A stretch of DNA of 64,000 nucleotides from NCBI GenBank assembly GCA_018398815.1, contig CM031616.1, forward strand, positions 67,206,816-67,270,815. The letters are read 5' to 3'. The stretch comes from Conus ventricosus (lineage: Eukaryota > Mollusca > Gastropoda > Neogastropoda > Conidae). The position numbers and the translations under genes are program-made. Position 1 is the stretch's first letter; the number at the start of each line of letters is the position of its first letter. The notes beneath the pieces were generated by a model. That model saw only the letters and a program-made list of their open reading frames with translations, was not told where the DNA came from and did not search any database. Shown here piece after piece: positions 11,021 to 22,616 of this stretch.

Positions 11021-11799
11021 AAGTTCGTGTTATAGATATGCAGCAGTTGACTGATTAAGCTTCGCTGTACATCATGGGTATGAAATGATCCTCATTGGTT
11101 ATTTTCACTTGATAACTGAGTTACTGTTAAGCTAAGTGCAGAAAATCTTATGAGTTTGTCAGTAAAGCCAGCAAAAATTATTTTGTTTACTCTTTGTAGT
11201 AGAAAGCAGACAATTTTGGCATGCTCAATTGACAAACTCATAGAATTTCTGCCAAGAATAAACAAAAGACAAAAACTTTATAAATGAAGTGGAAATAGTG
11301 ATAGAACTGTAGTAATTCCAACTGTGTAATGTGTCTGTAAAATGTTCTCCATTGAGCAGGTTTGAATTTGACGACAGCATTTCGATCACTGTGAAGAAAG
11401 GAAAAAAAAAACCAGGTGCGTGTGTTTGTGTGATGGAAAGTTTGGCATGAATACGTTCATAAACAGAACTGCAAGTGTAGTTCAGAGCAGAACTTGACCA
11501 AGCTCACTACTACTGAACACAATGTCTGGTGACAAGCTGGAAGATGGGAAGACAAAAGTTTTGACGTTAAAGACATCGGGCGCCACAGAAATTCTCTTCA
11601 AACCTGTTTTAAGTGTGTTGCACGAGAAATAGTTTGGAATCATGTTAAAGAAACATGTGAATGCTACCATAGGAAAAAACAAAGGCATCTGGTTGGTTAT
11701 ATCAAAAAGACATATTGCTCAGTGTGAGCAGAGGAAAGGTTGATGTGTGAAGTAGTGTGAACTAGTTGCAAAGGGAGGTGACTGCAAGCAGAAATCTAA
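11021..11799. other. Non-coding
   Basis: No shared repeat or convincing exon is seen. The minus frame at 11,482-11,688 is short and unrecognised. Confidence 0.45.
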
Positions 11800-12114
11800 A
11801 CAAATGTGAAAAATTATTGCTGAAACTCTGCCCCCAAAAACGTTGACAAAAGAATCACAAGACAAAACACAACGCGTTTTGACCTCTTAGGTCTTCTTCG
11901 GGCAAGAAACACAACACTCAGGACAACGAAAATGAACGACCAATCACTTAGCTTCATCCAATTCGTCGCAAGATGGCCGTTCATTTTCACTGCCCTGAGT
12001 GTTACATATCTTGCCTGAAGAAGACCTAAGAGGTCGAAAGGTGTCGTGTTTTGTCTTGTGATTCGTTTGTCAACGTTTTTGGGCGGAGCTTCAGCAATAA
12101 ATTTTCACATTTGT
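11800..12114. repeat. Foldback (long inverted-repeat) element, copy 2
   Basis: Arms of about 145 bp (11,800-11,945 and about 11,974-12,114) are near-perfect reverse complements around a spacer of about 28 bp. The terminal motif is ACAAATGTGAAAA. The right arm contains CTGAAGA (12,015-12,021), a five-base-pair hairpin GACCT/AGGTC (12,023-12,035) and GAAA (12,036-12,039), which is the order of a hammerhead-ribozyme core. The arms match copy 1 at 734-1110. No coding capacity is seen, and target-site duplications are not clear. Confidence 0.88.
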
Positions 12115-12480
12115 AAAGTGAACTGTCGTGGCTTTTGCTTTGTGTTTGGAAAGAAGCATGAACGTCTTGTGCTACTATTTTCTCTCTCTCTCTCTCGTTC
12201 GTTTGTGTATTTAGACTGGTGTGATAGCATGAATTTACACTAAATATTATTTACATTACAGTGTGAATGAATGGACACTAAGCATTATTTATGTTACGGT
12301 AGTGTGGGTGAAGTTGTACATAGTTTATATACCACATTTACAAGCAAGTATGTTTTATTTGCGATCACGATTGGCTGGGAATGGAATTGGAGGGTGGGTA
12401 GGCAAGTGGTACGTACGTTGCCAGACCTGTTTTTGAAAATTGCGTTGAATAGCACTGTCAACGTGTGTGTATATGTGTAG
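12115..12480. other. Non-coding
   Basis: A (CT)n stretch lies near 12,180-12,196, and there is a short duplicated ATTTACACTAAATATTATTT-like block at about 12,232-12,295. No gene is supported. Confidence 0.5.
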
Positions 12481-13195
12481 TGTGTGTGTGTGTGCGGTGT
12501 TTATTTTGAATATCCCTGTTGAGGTGTGTGCGTTTGTGCTTTGAATGTTCCTGTTAATGTGTGTGTGTGTGTGTGTGTATGCATGTGTGTGTAATTTTCA
12601 TGTTGACGTGTGTATGGGTGTGTGTAACATCCTTTATTATTTTGTTTGGCTCTTTGCGTTGTGTTGAATGTCACTGATAACACATGCCCGTGCTTGTATG
12701 TGTCGGTGTGTGTCTGTGTGTGTGTACTATCCCTGTTGACTTATATGTCTGTGTCTGTCTGCTGAACATCAGTCTTAACTTGTATGTCTCTTTGTGTTAA
12801 CCTATAACCTTTAACCTCTATGTACGTATGTATGTGTTTGATATTACTGTTTGCTAGTGTGCCTGTGTGTATGCGTATTATGTGTTTATGTTGAATATCA
12901 TTGTTAATATGTCTCTGTGTGTATGTGTTGAATATCACTAATAACATGTTTCTGTGTGTATGTGTTGAATACTACTGTTAACATATCTCTCTGTGTACAT
13001 GTTGAATGTCACTGTTAACTTGTGTTTGTGTCAAATGTCACTGTTAATGTGTCTGAATGTGTTAACGTGTCTGTGTGAATGGGTTGAACTTTGCAGATAA
13101 TGTGTCTCTGTGTATATGTGTTGGAATATCACTGTTCATATGTTTCTGTGTGTATAAGTTGTCTCTGTGTGTATATGTTGAATACCCCTGTTGTC
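12481..13195 (+). repeat. Degenerate TG-rich minisatellite, about 40-60 bp unit
   Basis: Recurrent blocks GTGTCTCTGTGTGTATGTGTTGAATATCAC and TGTTAAC/TGTTAAT occur every 40-60 bp. Early units are purer GT repeats (12,560-12,590). It looks like a compound minisatellite grown from a GT microsatellite. Confidence 0.8.
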
Positions 13196-14029
13196 ACACA
13201 TATGCACATTTTTTTTAATGAAGCATATCATAATGTAAGATTTTTTTTGTCTGAAGTGTATAATGTACACCATATTATGGTCATGTGTTCAATGAGTTGT
13301 ATTGTGACTTATGAGATTGTGAAGGATATTATCCACACAAATCCAACGTTCGTCCCACACCCTGTGGAGGATTTCTGCAATTTAGGTGGGACTCTAATTG
13401 CAGATCCTGTGTTGATGGGAAAAAGAAGAAGAAGAGGGTTAACCTTAACCTTCAATTGATTGCACAGCCTATGTTGATTAATGCTGTATTGTTATTATCA
13501 TTTCAACGTAATACAGATGTTGGAGGTGCTGTTTATCATTGGATCAGATTCACAGACATTACAACTTTTTTTTTCTCTTTTTTTTTCTGCTTTTTCTTTT
13601 TTTTTTCCCTTTCTTTTTTGTTTGTTTGTTTGTTAATAGAAAGGATGTGAATATATTACTTCGATGACTGCAAATAACAGAGAATGTCATGTGTGCAGTT
13701 CACTGGGGGATTTTGCTCCCCCAGCCGCATCAGTGGTCGCTATTGGCAGTCAGGAAACAGCATCCTTAGGTGTGTTTTTTTTCTTCTTTTTTTTAACTGC
13801 GTGACAACATTGACATGATGCTCTGTAGAACATGAAAAAGACTTCATTTAGAATATTGCTTCCAAAGTTTAATGTACTTGAAATAGTTTCACTAATCCTG
13901 CATTTCAAGTCAGTGTTCCCTAAGTCAGTTTTTCCTATGTTATGTTTTTTCTTTTCTCGTTTTTCTTTTGGTCTCACTGAGGTATTTGGCTTTGTTTGTA
14001 TCACGTGTCAGATTTTTTTTTTTTTTGTT
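13196..14029. other. Non-coding, T-rich
   Basis: It has long T-rich tracts (13,565-13,630 and 13,770-13,795). A GAAGAAGAAGAG tract at 13,425-13,437 resembles the (GAA)n tails of the SINE and LINE described elsewhere. No gene is supported. Confidence 0.45.
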
Positions 14030-14452
14030 TTGGCGTATGCACGCTGTGGACACTCCCTGTATAGACAGGCAAGGATTAATCCCATCTACCCAACAAAGGG
14101 AGTGGAGTTTTGTGTGTATGACCATTTTTTATCCCGCCATTAAGGCAGCCATACTCCAGCTTCAGGGAAGGTGCATGCTATGTGTTACGTGTCATCCATA
14201 CCAACAGCCAAACTAGCCTTCTCTTCTGAAAGTTGGTGATGGGATTTGACGTGTGTGCAAGATGTTATGCGTGCATTCACACACGGAACCTCGGTTTATA
14301 GTCTCATTCGAAGGACTGTATGGGAAATGGAGTCAGAACTAATGTTAACTCCGAGGGAGAAATCCCCCTGTACTGAAAGGGCCTGGCGGAGATTCGAACC
14401 CGCAACCCTTGGATTACGAGTCCGGCGCTCTACCACTAGACTATTCCGGCCC
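14030..14452 (-). mobile_element. tRNA-derived SINE (family B), full length
   Basis: Read on the minus strand, a tRNA-like head (14,380-14,451) is followed by a body and then the block GGAGTATGGCTGCCT...GGCGGGATAA...GGTCATACAC (about 14,105-14,165). That block is shared with family A SINEs in this window. The 3' end carries a conserved block starting GGAGTGTCC, also present at 42,393-42,501. The arrangement of Pol III head, core domain and tail is typical of molluscan and other metazoan core-domain SINEs. No target-site duplication was identified. Confidence 0.85.
14380..14451 (-). other. tRNA-like SINE head, anticodon-like CGT
   Basis: On the minus strand it has an A box (TAGTGGTAGAGC), a CTCGTAA anticodon-type loop and a B box (GGGTTCGAATC), about 72 nt in all. 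The acceptor stem has two mismatches and the anticodon stem two, and the sequence runs straight into a SINE body. It is therefore a retroposon promoter rather than a functional tRNA gene. It supplies the Pol III promoter of the SINE. Confidence 0.85.
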
Positions 14453-15457
14453 CCACATGTGTCAGATGATTCCTCCGTTTGAGCGAACTGCCTGTGGTGT
14501 GAAAGTGCTAGTCATCAACGCACATTGCTACGATGCCCTGGAGAATAGGTGAGGGAGGGAGGGAATGGGGAGTGAAGGGGTCAGTAGTCTATGAGCATCA
14601 TGCGTGAAAAGCCTGAAGCTGAGATTCTGTATACATTGGCACCGCACCAAAATGTCAGTGCCATGTTAAAAATCGCCCAAACAAAACTGGACTTGTCAGA
14701 ATCCACGAACATAAAATATCACAGGCACGGCAACAGTGCCAGTAAAGACGCTGTCACGAAACGCAGGTTTGGGTCTGTGGAGTGATTCAAGCCTCGTCAG
14801 ATGCGTTTTGTGCCCAGGAACCTAGACCAAAAGTTAATGCATGTGCATGTTCGTTTCCAGTGCTTTACGATTCATCCATGGCAGAGTTGAGGTTCTTTGT
14901 CATTGTACGCACCTCCAGAACTCAACTTTTCTTTCTTTTTTTTTTTTTTCTTTTTTTTTTTAAATTTTATTTCTTTAAGGGCTGATACAGCTTTCTTTTA
15001 CTTTTTCTTCTTTTCTGTCATGTTTCTCTTTTTCCTGTTGAATTGAAGGCTCTCATCTTATTGCCCAAAGCTGGAAGACATACATTTTGCATCATTATAG
15101 AAAATGATGACAAATATGGCGAATGTCAGCAAGTGTCAGCATAGATCAAATTAATGCAAGTCATAGTGACTTGTCAAAGGGGCATTCCAAAATGAACACA
15201 CTTTTTTTTTAAATTTCATTTTTAAAAAATTGCATAAACAAAGAAACACGCTATTTACAAAGAGTTCACATATCTTCAGTTTCATAATTCTGATGACAAT
15301 TTTTAAAAAATCTAGCGAACTGTTTATTATCATGCATATGTAGGTTAAAAAAAACTTAAGAAACAGATGGTACGAGTTATAATTGTAATAATGAGAACAA
15401 TTTCTATAGTGTCATTACTAACAATGATATCCACTGGGAGTGACCCATAGGTACACA
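14453..15457. other. Non-coding
   Basis: It contains poly-T runs (about 14,930-14,962). Frames of 60-67 codons are unrecognised. No repeat shared with the rest of the window is seen. Confidence 0.45.
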
Positions 15458-16160
<703 letters not shown>

Positions 16161-16542
16161 AACGAAAGTGCGCACCTCATTTGTATCCTAGCAAAGAGCG
16201 CAAGGGACAGCAATTAGTCTGTTTTTAGGAAGGGGGGGGGGGGGGGGGGGGTATTCTACAGCTGTTTTTATGTTTGTTTGTTGTTTGTTTGGGTTTTTTT
16301 TTTGGCAGACAAGGTTTTGGGTCTCCACTTAAAAATCAGAAATGAAGGAGTCTGACTTGGTTTGAAAAGGCGTTGGCTTCAAAGCATCGCTGCAGAATGT
16401 CTTTTTCAGCCTCATCAGTTTTGAAGAAGCCTGTGTCTTCCTGGCATTTCTGTTTCTTCCAGCCGTTATCAACAAAGTGTTCAGTGATACCCATCACTGT
16501 TGCTCAGTGTTGGTGATTAGGCGCCATTTCAAACACGGTAGT
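16161..16542. other. Non-coding with a 20-G run
   Basis: A run of 20 G lies at 16,232-16,251. Two CAG acceptor-like sites after pyrimidine tracts occur near 16,410 and 16,462, but no open exon follows convincingly. Confidence 0.45.
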
Positions 16543-16864
16543 CCCGCCTTGCCTTAAGGCTGTGTCGGGCCAACTGACATAGGCTAGAACACCAAGGCTA
16601 CATCAAAATGTTGTTATGCTCTGTATAGTTGTGCGGGGATTGTCTTCAGTTGTGACAAGCTCCTAGCATAACATTATCAGTCTCCAAAATCCCCCGAAGT
16701 CGGAGTGTGGCTGCCTACGTGGCGGGGTTATCAGAAATGGTCACACACATCATGTTCTCATCCCCAGCTGATGCATTTGTACCATAGTGTTCAAGTGCTT
16801 GGGTTGTTCGGATGCTCCCAGGAGTCTTTTAGCCAGGGTACGACAACAACAACCACAACAACCA
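16543..16864 (+). mobile_element. Core-domain SINE family A, copy 1
   Basis: It aligns along its whole length with 37,306-37,624 and 46,961-47,311. The head starts CCCGCCTT, the core domain lies at about 16,695-16,750 (GGAGTGTGGCTGCC...GGCGGGGT...GGTCACACAC), and the tail is ACGACAACAACAACC. The core is shared with SINE family B but the head is different. No RNA polymerase III B box is obvious in the head. Confidence 0.88.
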
Positions 16865-17134
16865 AGTTCATTTTCTGTTTGTGTCTTCTGTGCTCTTGCC
16901 AGAGGTCTTTGATATGGCTTTAAAATTTAGGCTCCAGGTATAGGAAGCGAATGGACACTTTTGAGAGGTTTCTTTTTCTATGTAGTATTTAAAGAAAATC
17001 CTCCCCTGTTTGACACTGAAACACAGCCAAGAGGAACGTCCTCTCGTGTTTTGGAGGTAGCAAAAGCTGCTTTACCCAGCATACATATGAACTAGACAGC
17101 TGACAATCTTGAAAGACGAGGATTTTTTTTTCTA
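16865..17134. other. Non-coding
   Basis: Nothing is recognised. Confidence 0.45.
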
Positions 17135-17320
17135 TCGATTAACATTTTTCATCTGATTTGAGATTTTAAAGTGAAAAGATTTTTTAATAAAATTTTGAGC
17201 GTGTTTTTTTAGATGTATTTTAAAGGGCTGTGTGAATGAATGACTTGTGAGTTGACTTCAACGTGGTGACAGCCCTGATGTGGCCATTTGCGGTTGGCTG
17301 GGTTATAAGTACCTTACCTG
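17135..17320 (+). mobile_element. 5'-truncated LINE 3' end (I-like family)
   Basis: It matches the reverse complement of the 3' part of the LINE at 50,003-50,640. The match starts near the end of ORF2 (GATTAACATTTTTCATCTGA) and runs through GACTTGTGAGTTGACTTCAACGTGG and ACAGCCCTGATGTGGCC to the terminal ...GGCTGGGTTATAAG...ACCTTACC. About 185 bp survive. It is the + strand relative most similar to the founder of the 34-bp satellite at 23,347. Confidence 0.85.
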
Positions 17321-17655
17321 CAGTCGTTTTGTGCATGACCTTCAAAAATATCAAATTGTTGTTATAGGATCATTTCATTTCGTGATCAGTATCGTGTGAC
17401 ACAGCATATAATCTCTGACTGAAGTAAGGCACTGCTGTTATTTATTTTTGCAGGTTTTTACCACTAGTATTATCATTACTCATGCGACCATGGTTGCAGT
17501 AACATGAGTGACATAAGGGTAACACGAGCGACAACTCTCTTTCTCTCTCTCTGTGTCTCTCTCTCTCTGTGTTGTGTGTCCCTGTGTGTGTTTCTTGTAG
17601 GGGGAGCAACGCATTTTCAGCGCTTATGTTAAACTGTTTTAGAATGAGGCTTAGG

Positions 17656-17660
<5 letters not shown>
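17321..17660. other. Non-coding with (CT)n
   Basis: A short (CT)n tract lies at 17,535-17,568. No gene is supported. Confidence 0.5.
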
Positions 17661-17706
<46 letters not shown>

Positions 17707-17712
17707 TGTGTA
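17661..17712 (+). repeat. (GT)n microsatellite
   Basis: About 24 GT repeats, nearly pure. Confidence 0.95.
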
Positions 17713-19265
17713 GTGAGCATGCGCTCATCTAGTGAGCAAAAAGCCGGTGACAAGAAACCTGACGTTGAGATGGATTATTAAGTAACTCATTATCACAATC
17801 TCCACATCAGTACTAAAATCCTGAAGCTGCAAATGGAGAGAGCTGAATTCTGCCACACTCTGGTTTCTGATATCAAACCACAAATTTCTCATCATTCACA
17901 AAGTTGATTATGATTGGAAAGCTTTCAACCCTGTTTTGAAATATCTTTTGTTATTTTTCAACTATTGAAAAACAAATGATTTCTGTGCTTTTGTCACCAG
18001 TTCACTCCCTTGGTTATTGAATATGTGCATTTGATACTTTGACGTCATATTTTCCCTTGTTTCTGTTTTAGCAATCACAAACATTTTCTGTTTTCAGATT
18101 TGTTTGTTTGTTTTAAACAAATTCAAAATCTAAAGACATCCACATACATTTAGAAAATATGTCATTTTCATGCATAATCTTCATTTCACAGTTGGTCAGT
18201 TGTCCTGATCCTTTCTGCATGAGGATTTCAGTCCTGTTGCCTTTTATAAGGTTTGCTATTTTCTTATTCCAGTTCATACCTTTCAGTTGTGTTAATCAGT
18301 GTCTTACTAGTGTCACTTGTTGTCACTCGTGCTACTATTTGTCACTCATTGTACAGATTAAAAAAAAAAAAAAAAAAAAGCTAAAGTATTAACTAATATC
18401 ACAATATTTTTTTACCATGTTGTGATTTATGCCACTGAAAAAAAATTGAAAGGTGTGCGTAGTGATTTTTCATAATTTGTTTTGTTTTAAAATATTTATA
18501 GAACGCTTGTTTTCTAACATGACTCTAATATTTAATTTGATGGTGCACATCCAGTTGTTTATTTTCTCTATTCTGGGAAACACCCTATTGCATTCCCTTA
18601 TTTTTAATACAAATTTTAATACAAATAATGTATTTTTTATATACATATTCTCTTACATTTCTTCATTTCAAATACACATTCCCATTATGCACATATGTCA
18701 AACACACACTTTCAGCATGTACATGTTCTCTCCAAATGAAAACAATTTTTTTAAAGTTGGTAACAAATATGACTTAATATTGAATTTTTTTTTTTCAATG
18801 CTGCTTGTCTAAAATATGGAACCTTGTAGATTATAATGCCTGAGCATATGGTACGGCAACAGCAAACAAACAAACAACAACCAAAAAAAGATGTTTCGAA
18901 TAAAGTCATTTTTAGAAAAAAAGAACTTGAGGACATACTTTGCGCTTTCTTTGAAAATGACCCTACGTTTCTTTTCCAGTGGAGGGGATTTTTAAAAATT
19001 TTTTAATCAAATTGTTGGCTGTAATTACTAGAACTACACATCAAGCATAAACAGTTCTCACGAACTACATGAAGATCTTGTTCCCAGATGTGACACTTGA
19101 AGTTTTTATCTTTTTATTTATGTATTTTCACCTTTAACCCCCTCAGGATACTGCAGTTCCAGACCAGCAGTCCTCCTCACCTGACGCCGGCCAGAAAAGA
19201 AAAAAAAAAGGGTGGGAACATAGGTGGTGGGGTAAAAGCACTACTGTGGTTTTGCTGGTTTGGCA
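17713..19265. other. AT-rich non-coding stretch
   Basis: It contains a poly-A tract (18,360-18,379) and long AT-rich sequence. Frames of 60-119 codons (for example 18,453-18,812) are AT-driven and match no family. No repeat shared with the window is seen. Confidence 0.45.
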
Positions 19266-19329
19266 GGATGGTTATAAAGCTGGTATGAGGATACACAGGA
19301 TGGTTATAAAACTGGTATGAGGATACAGA
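19266..19329 (+). repeat. Tandem duplication of 32 bp
   Basis: Two units start GGATGGTTATAAA (19,266 and 19,298) and differ at about two positions. Confidence 0.9.
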
Positions 19330-19477
19330 CAGGTTAAGCTTTAGTGAAATAAACGTTTGTATTGCTATAGCAACCAAGTGGCAACCATGTTGGGGAAAAA
19401 AGGTTGTAAACGTGTTTGTTTAGATAATGAAGAAACTGTAATAAAAGGGCGAAACAGTGCAGAGAGGGTCGGTGATA

Positions 19478-19478
<1 letters not shown>

Positions 19479-19514
<36 letters not shown>

Positions 19515-19534
19515 GAGGGAGAGAGAGAGAGAGA
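19479..19534 (+). repeat. (CA)n followed by (GA)n microsatellite
   Basis: A CA tract of about 15 units runs into GAGAGAGA. It explains the overlapping His-Thr and Val-Cys frames here. Confidence 0.95.
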
Positions 19535-19764
19535 AGGGAAGCTGTAAGAAAGCAAAAGACATCAATCATTGCATGAGCTGTCAAACTTGTAACATGCCCA
19601 CTACACTGGATCCGAGGCCAACTTGCATCTTTTGACTTAGCAACGCAAAAAATAGAATGAAGACTAGCAAATGCAATTGAACTGTATGCTGGAAGACTGA
19701 TGAACAATAGCTGAATGTGATATACGGTGAGAAAACATGGATACGGACAAGTTTTTGGTTCATT

Positions 19765-20480
19765 TGTTCGTTCGTGGATGAGATTAACGTCCTATTGGCC
19801 TGAGGCCCTTAAGGACAAGGTGCACTCGCGGACGTAGGTCTGCATATTCTGTGGCAACTGTTGTCGCCGGCAGTAGTGGGCAAGCTGTGTGTGGGGGCCG
19901 TACACCTCTCTCCGAGCTCCGGTTCCTTTTGAACTTCAGTTCGAATTCGGCTATTGGTCGGCCGACGATGGGCGTCAGTGTATTTCGCCACATTTCCCCA
20001 AGCAAAAGGCTGTCTTCAGCACCACCAGGCAGCCTTTTTCGTGCTCGGACGGCGATGGTCCTGTGCCACGTGAGGCCGCCTCAAGGAGGGAGCATGACGA
20101 AAGTCGCTGGAGTGCTGCACGAGTCCCTAAAATTCGGCGCGTACACGCAGACTACGGCCGACAGGGCAAGATTTCAGTCCAACCCCATAAGGAGTGCCCC
20201 CCATGCCTGCCTGGCTCAGAACACCGTATCCCGGGCCATAGTAATCGTACTCAGGCAGCGTTCCATCGCTGATCGCCCCACATCTCCAGGAGCCGTCCCC
20301 AGGCGATACAGGCTAGACCCGCCATCACCCGTATAGCTGGAAAGATCGCTGCGCCGTCTGACACTGACCTCTCACATCAGTGTCCTTCAAAGGAGGTCTG
20401 CCACCTCTCCCTTGGCGTCCGCTGCTGTGCCACAGTCGCAGCGAACTGACAAGTTGTGGACTTGGAGCTCGCTTTTATGG
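19765..20480. other. GC-rich block, possible decayed repeat or retroelement
   Basis: About 700 bp are clearly richer in G+C and CpG than the flanks and are open in overlapping frames on both strands (for example 161 codons at 19,851-20,336 on +). No conserved motif is recognised in any frame. A CpG-rich island unlike its neighbours suggests a relatively young insertion or a low-methylation segment. I cannot name a family. Confidence 0.35.
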
Positions 20481-21694
20481 ATAACGCTCGGAAATCGGTA
20501 CAGAATGATGCGCTGGTGTTATGAGATATCACAGAATTTGTCCGCAATGAGCTGGAAAAAAAGGCACGTACCACCTTTAAATCACTTTATTTTGGGTGTG
20601 AGTGAATATGGCGTCATGTTCCCAGGAAATCATCCATCTATCTATGTTCATGTTCCCATGAAAAGAATTGATCTCTTGGTGGCTGTGCTGATTCAGTAGA
20701 TATCCTGATACGAGTCTTATTGCCAAGTCGTCCAGCTTTAAAGAGAATCCTGGCGACGGCTGTCATTTCGATTGGTCATCTTTAATTTAGCAGGTGGCGT
20801 TGCCCCAGGACTGTAACAATATGGTTTTGTGTTGTTTGTGGGTCCTTTCAATCATCAGATCCAGAGAGAACAATGGCTGGACTATAAAACACTGTTTTTC
20901 ACTGATAATAGCTAGATTGCACAGAGATTGAGAAACAACCGTCCTCGCACAAAGACAGTCAGGGTGGAAGTAGCAGATATGGCAGCATGCAAGCAGTGGC
21001 TGGCAGAGACAAAGAGGAGGGGTTTCCCAGCAGCTGGGAGGGACTGTTTATTGATGTTGACAGACGGTGCCAGAGCTCTACTTGGAGCTGTTGCCATGGG
21101 GGTATTGCTGGCTACACCCCTGTATTGACTAAAGGGCAAACCTATATGCATAGTGCATGTTTTCAGTTTGTAGCCCCCCCCCCCCCCCCTCTTCTTTTGC
21201 GCTTTACACACGCTGCAGATGACGTGTTACACAGTAGACTCTTACTTTAATTGTCATGTGAACCCTTAAGGGTCTGCAAATAGCATGGTATTATGAGAAA
21301 TCAGAATCAATTGATAGACCCTAATTCATCTGGACCCGTATAGGGAGCCATTATGGTCTGTTCAAATTCATGCAGTTAGTAGACAGCGTGTCTGCCCTGA
21401 CTGTGTGCCAGTGTGGTGGAGTGATCGAGCAGCAGCAGGAGGAGGTGGAGGGTCTGTTGGAGCCCAGTCAGTGTCCCAACTAGTTGACCAAGGCCCAGAC
21501 ACTGCAGGACAATAGTCGGCTTGACCCCTGGGTAGGGATATTACAGCTGAGGTGAGCCGCGACTTAACGCTCAGTCTGACCCCATGATCTACCAGCTTCT
21601 GTGTCTTTCTGCCAGTGTGATGATGGTGTCAGGGGGCTTCATTATCATGAATGACGCCACTGCAGGGCCTCTGGGGACACTGGCTTATCTGCAC
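20481..21694. other. Non-coding; unrecognised frames
   Basis: A C-rich run lies at 21,174-21,189. Small frames at 20,928-21,250 and the segment around 21,570-21,700 have plausible composition but no recognised family and no convincing pair of splice sites. Confidence 0.35.
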
Positions 21695-21968
21695 TAGAGA
21701 CATTCTGATAATAATAGTGATGATGATGAGGAGGAGGACAATAATAATGACGAAGATGATGATAATGATGAAAATGATAATAATAATAAATGATAATCAT
21801 GAGGACAATTTCTCTAGCGCCCATCCTAACAACGTAGGCTTGAGGTCGCTTTACAAATTTTAGCACATCAGTTTCTAAAATATATGCAAGACACACGTAC
21901 GCACACACGCATACATGTACTTCTACATTCATGAGTCATAAACATATGCACGCATTCGCATGCGTGCA

Positions 21969-22036
<68 letters not shown>

Positions 22037-22335
22037 CAAACAATGTCACATATGTCAACACATGCACTATATAACACGGGGAACAGCTCATTCGAACACA
22101 CACAAAGTGTGCAAGTGACAGGTAACAATTCAGTAATATTTCAGATGGTATTCTGCAACTGGCGTTTAAACAGATAAGCTTGAAGTGCAGACTTGAAAGT
22201 CGCGAAGGAAGGGGCATGACGTAGTTGGAAAGGTAGCGAATGGAATTCCAGAGTATCGCAGTAGAAAATAGCATGCCCTAAAACCATGCTGCTTTCGGTT
22301 GTGTGAAGGAATTCGAAAAATTCGGTCATCAGGAA
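21695..22335 (-). mobile_element. 5'-truncated L2/CR1-group LINE
   Basis: On the minus strand the open frame at about 22,141-22,329 contains FHSLPFQLRHAPSFATFKSA followed by LQAYLFK. This resembles the conserved C-terminal tail (LWNSLP...L...FKSxLKTHLF) of L2/CR1/Rex-group reverse transcriptases. Downstream lies a TGTAAAGCGACCTCAAGCC-type block and a GCGCTAGA block, then an ATT/ATG-rich tail (21,696-21,805) like the ATT microsatellite tails of this group. A long (CA)n tract (21,971-22,034) has expanded inside the 3' untranslated part. Only the last part of the ORF remains. Confidence 0.78.
21971..22034 (+). repeat. (CA)n microsatellite inside the LINE 3' UTR
   Basis: About 32 near-pure CA repeats lie between the LINE ORF end and its ATT tail. 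Confidence 0.95.
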
Positions 22336-22616
22336 TGTGGACCTCTTAACTCCTAGGTTGAAACAAATTGTGTCTGCTTTTTTTTTGCCTTTTTTTTTTT
22401 AAAACATTATGAAATGCATACTTTGGCGGAAAGTGACATGACAACTGCAAGACTAGAATATGGAACACTGAAATTACAACTTCTCACTCACGCGTTTTTA
22501 CTGGATTATGCTAAGAGTGGTTCCATTTGTGAAATACTGGGATACACCAGAATGTTGTGAATGCACAGCTATGAACGTGTATGTATTAATTATCTATGTT
22601 GGAATCTGTGCGCGTT
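22336..22616. other. Non-coding
   Basis: T-rich, with nothing recognised. Confidence 0.5.

Noticed and set aside
14380..14451. tRNA-Thr(CGT) gene
   Set aside because: Acceptor and anticodon stems have mismatches and the sequence continues into a SINE body with the shared core domain.
19851..20336. 161-codon + frame as a gene
   Set aside because: High G+C content keeps several frames open on both strands and none shows a recognisable motif.
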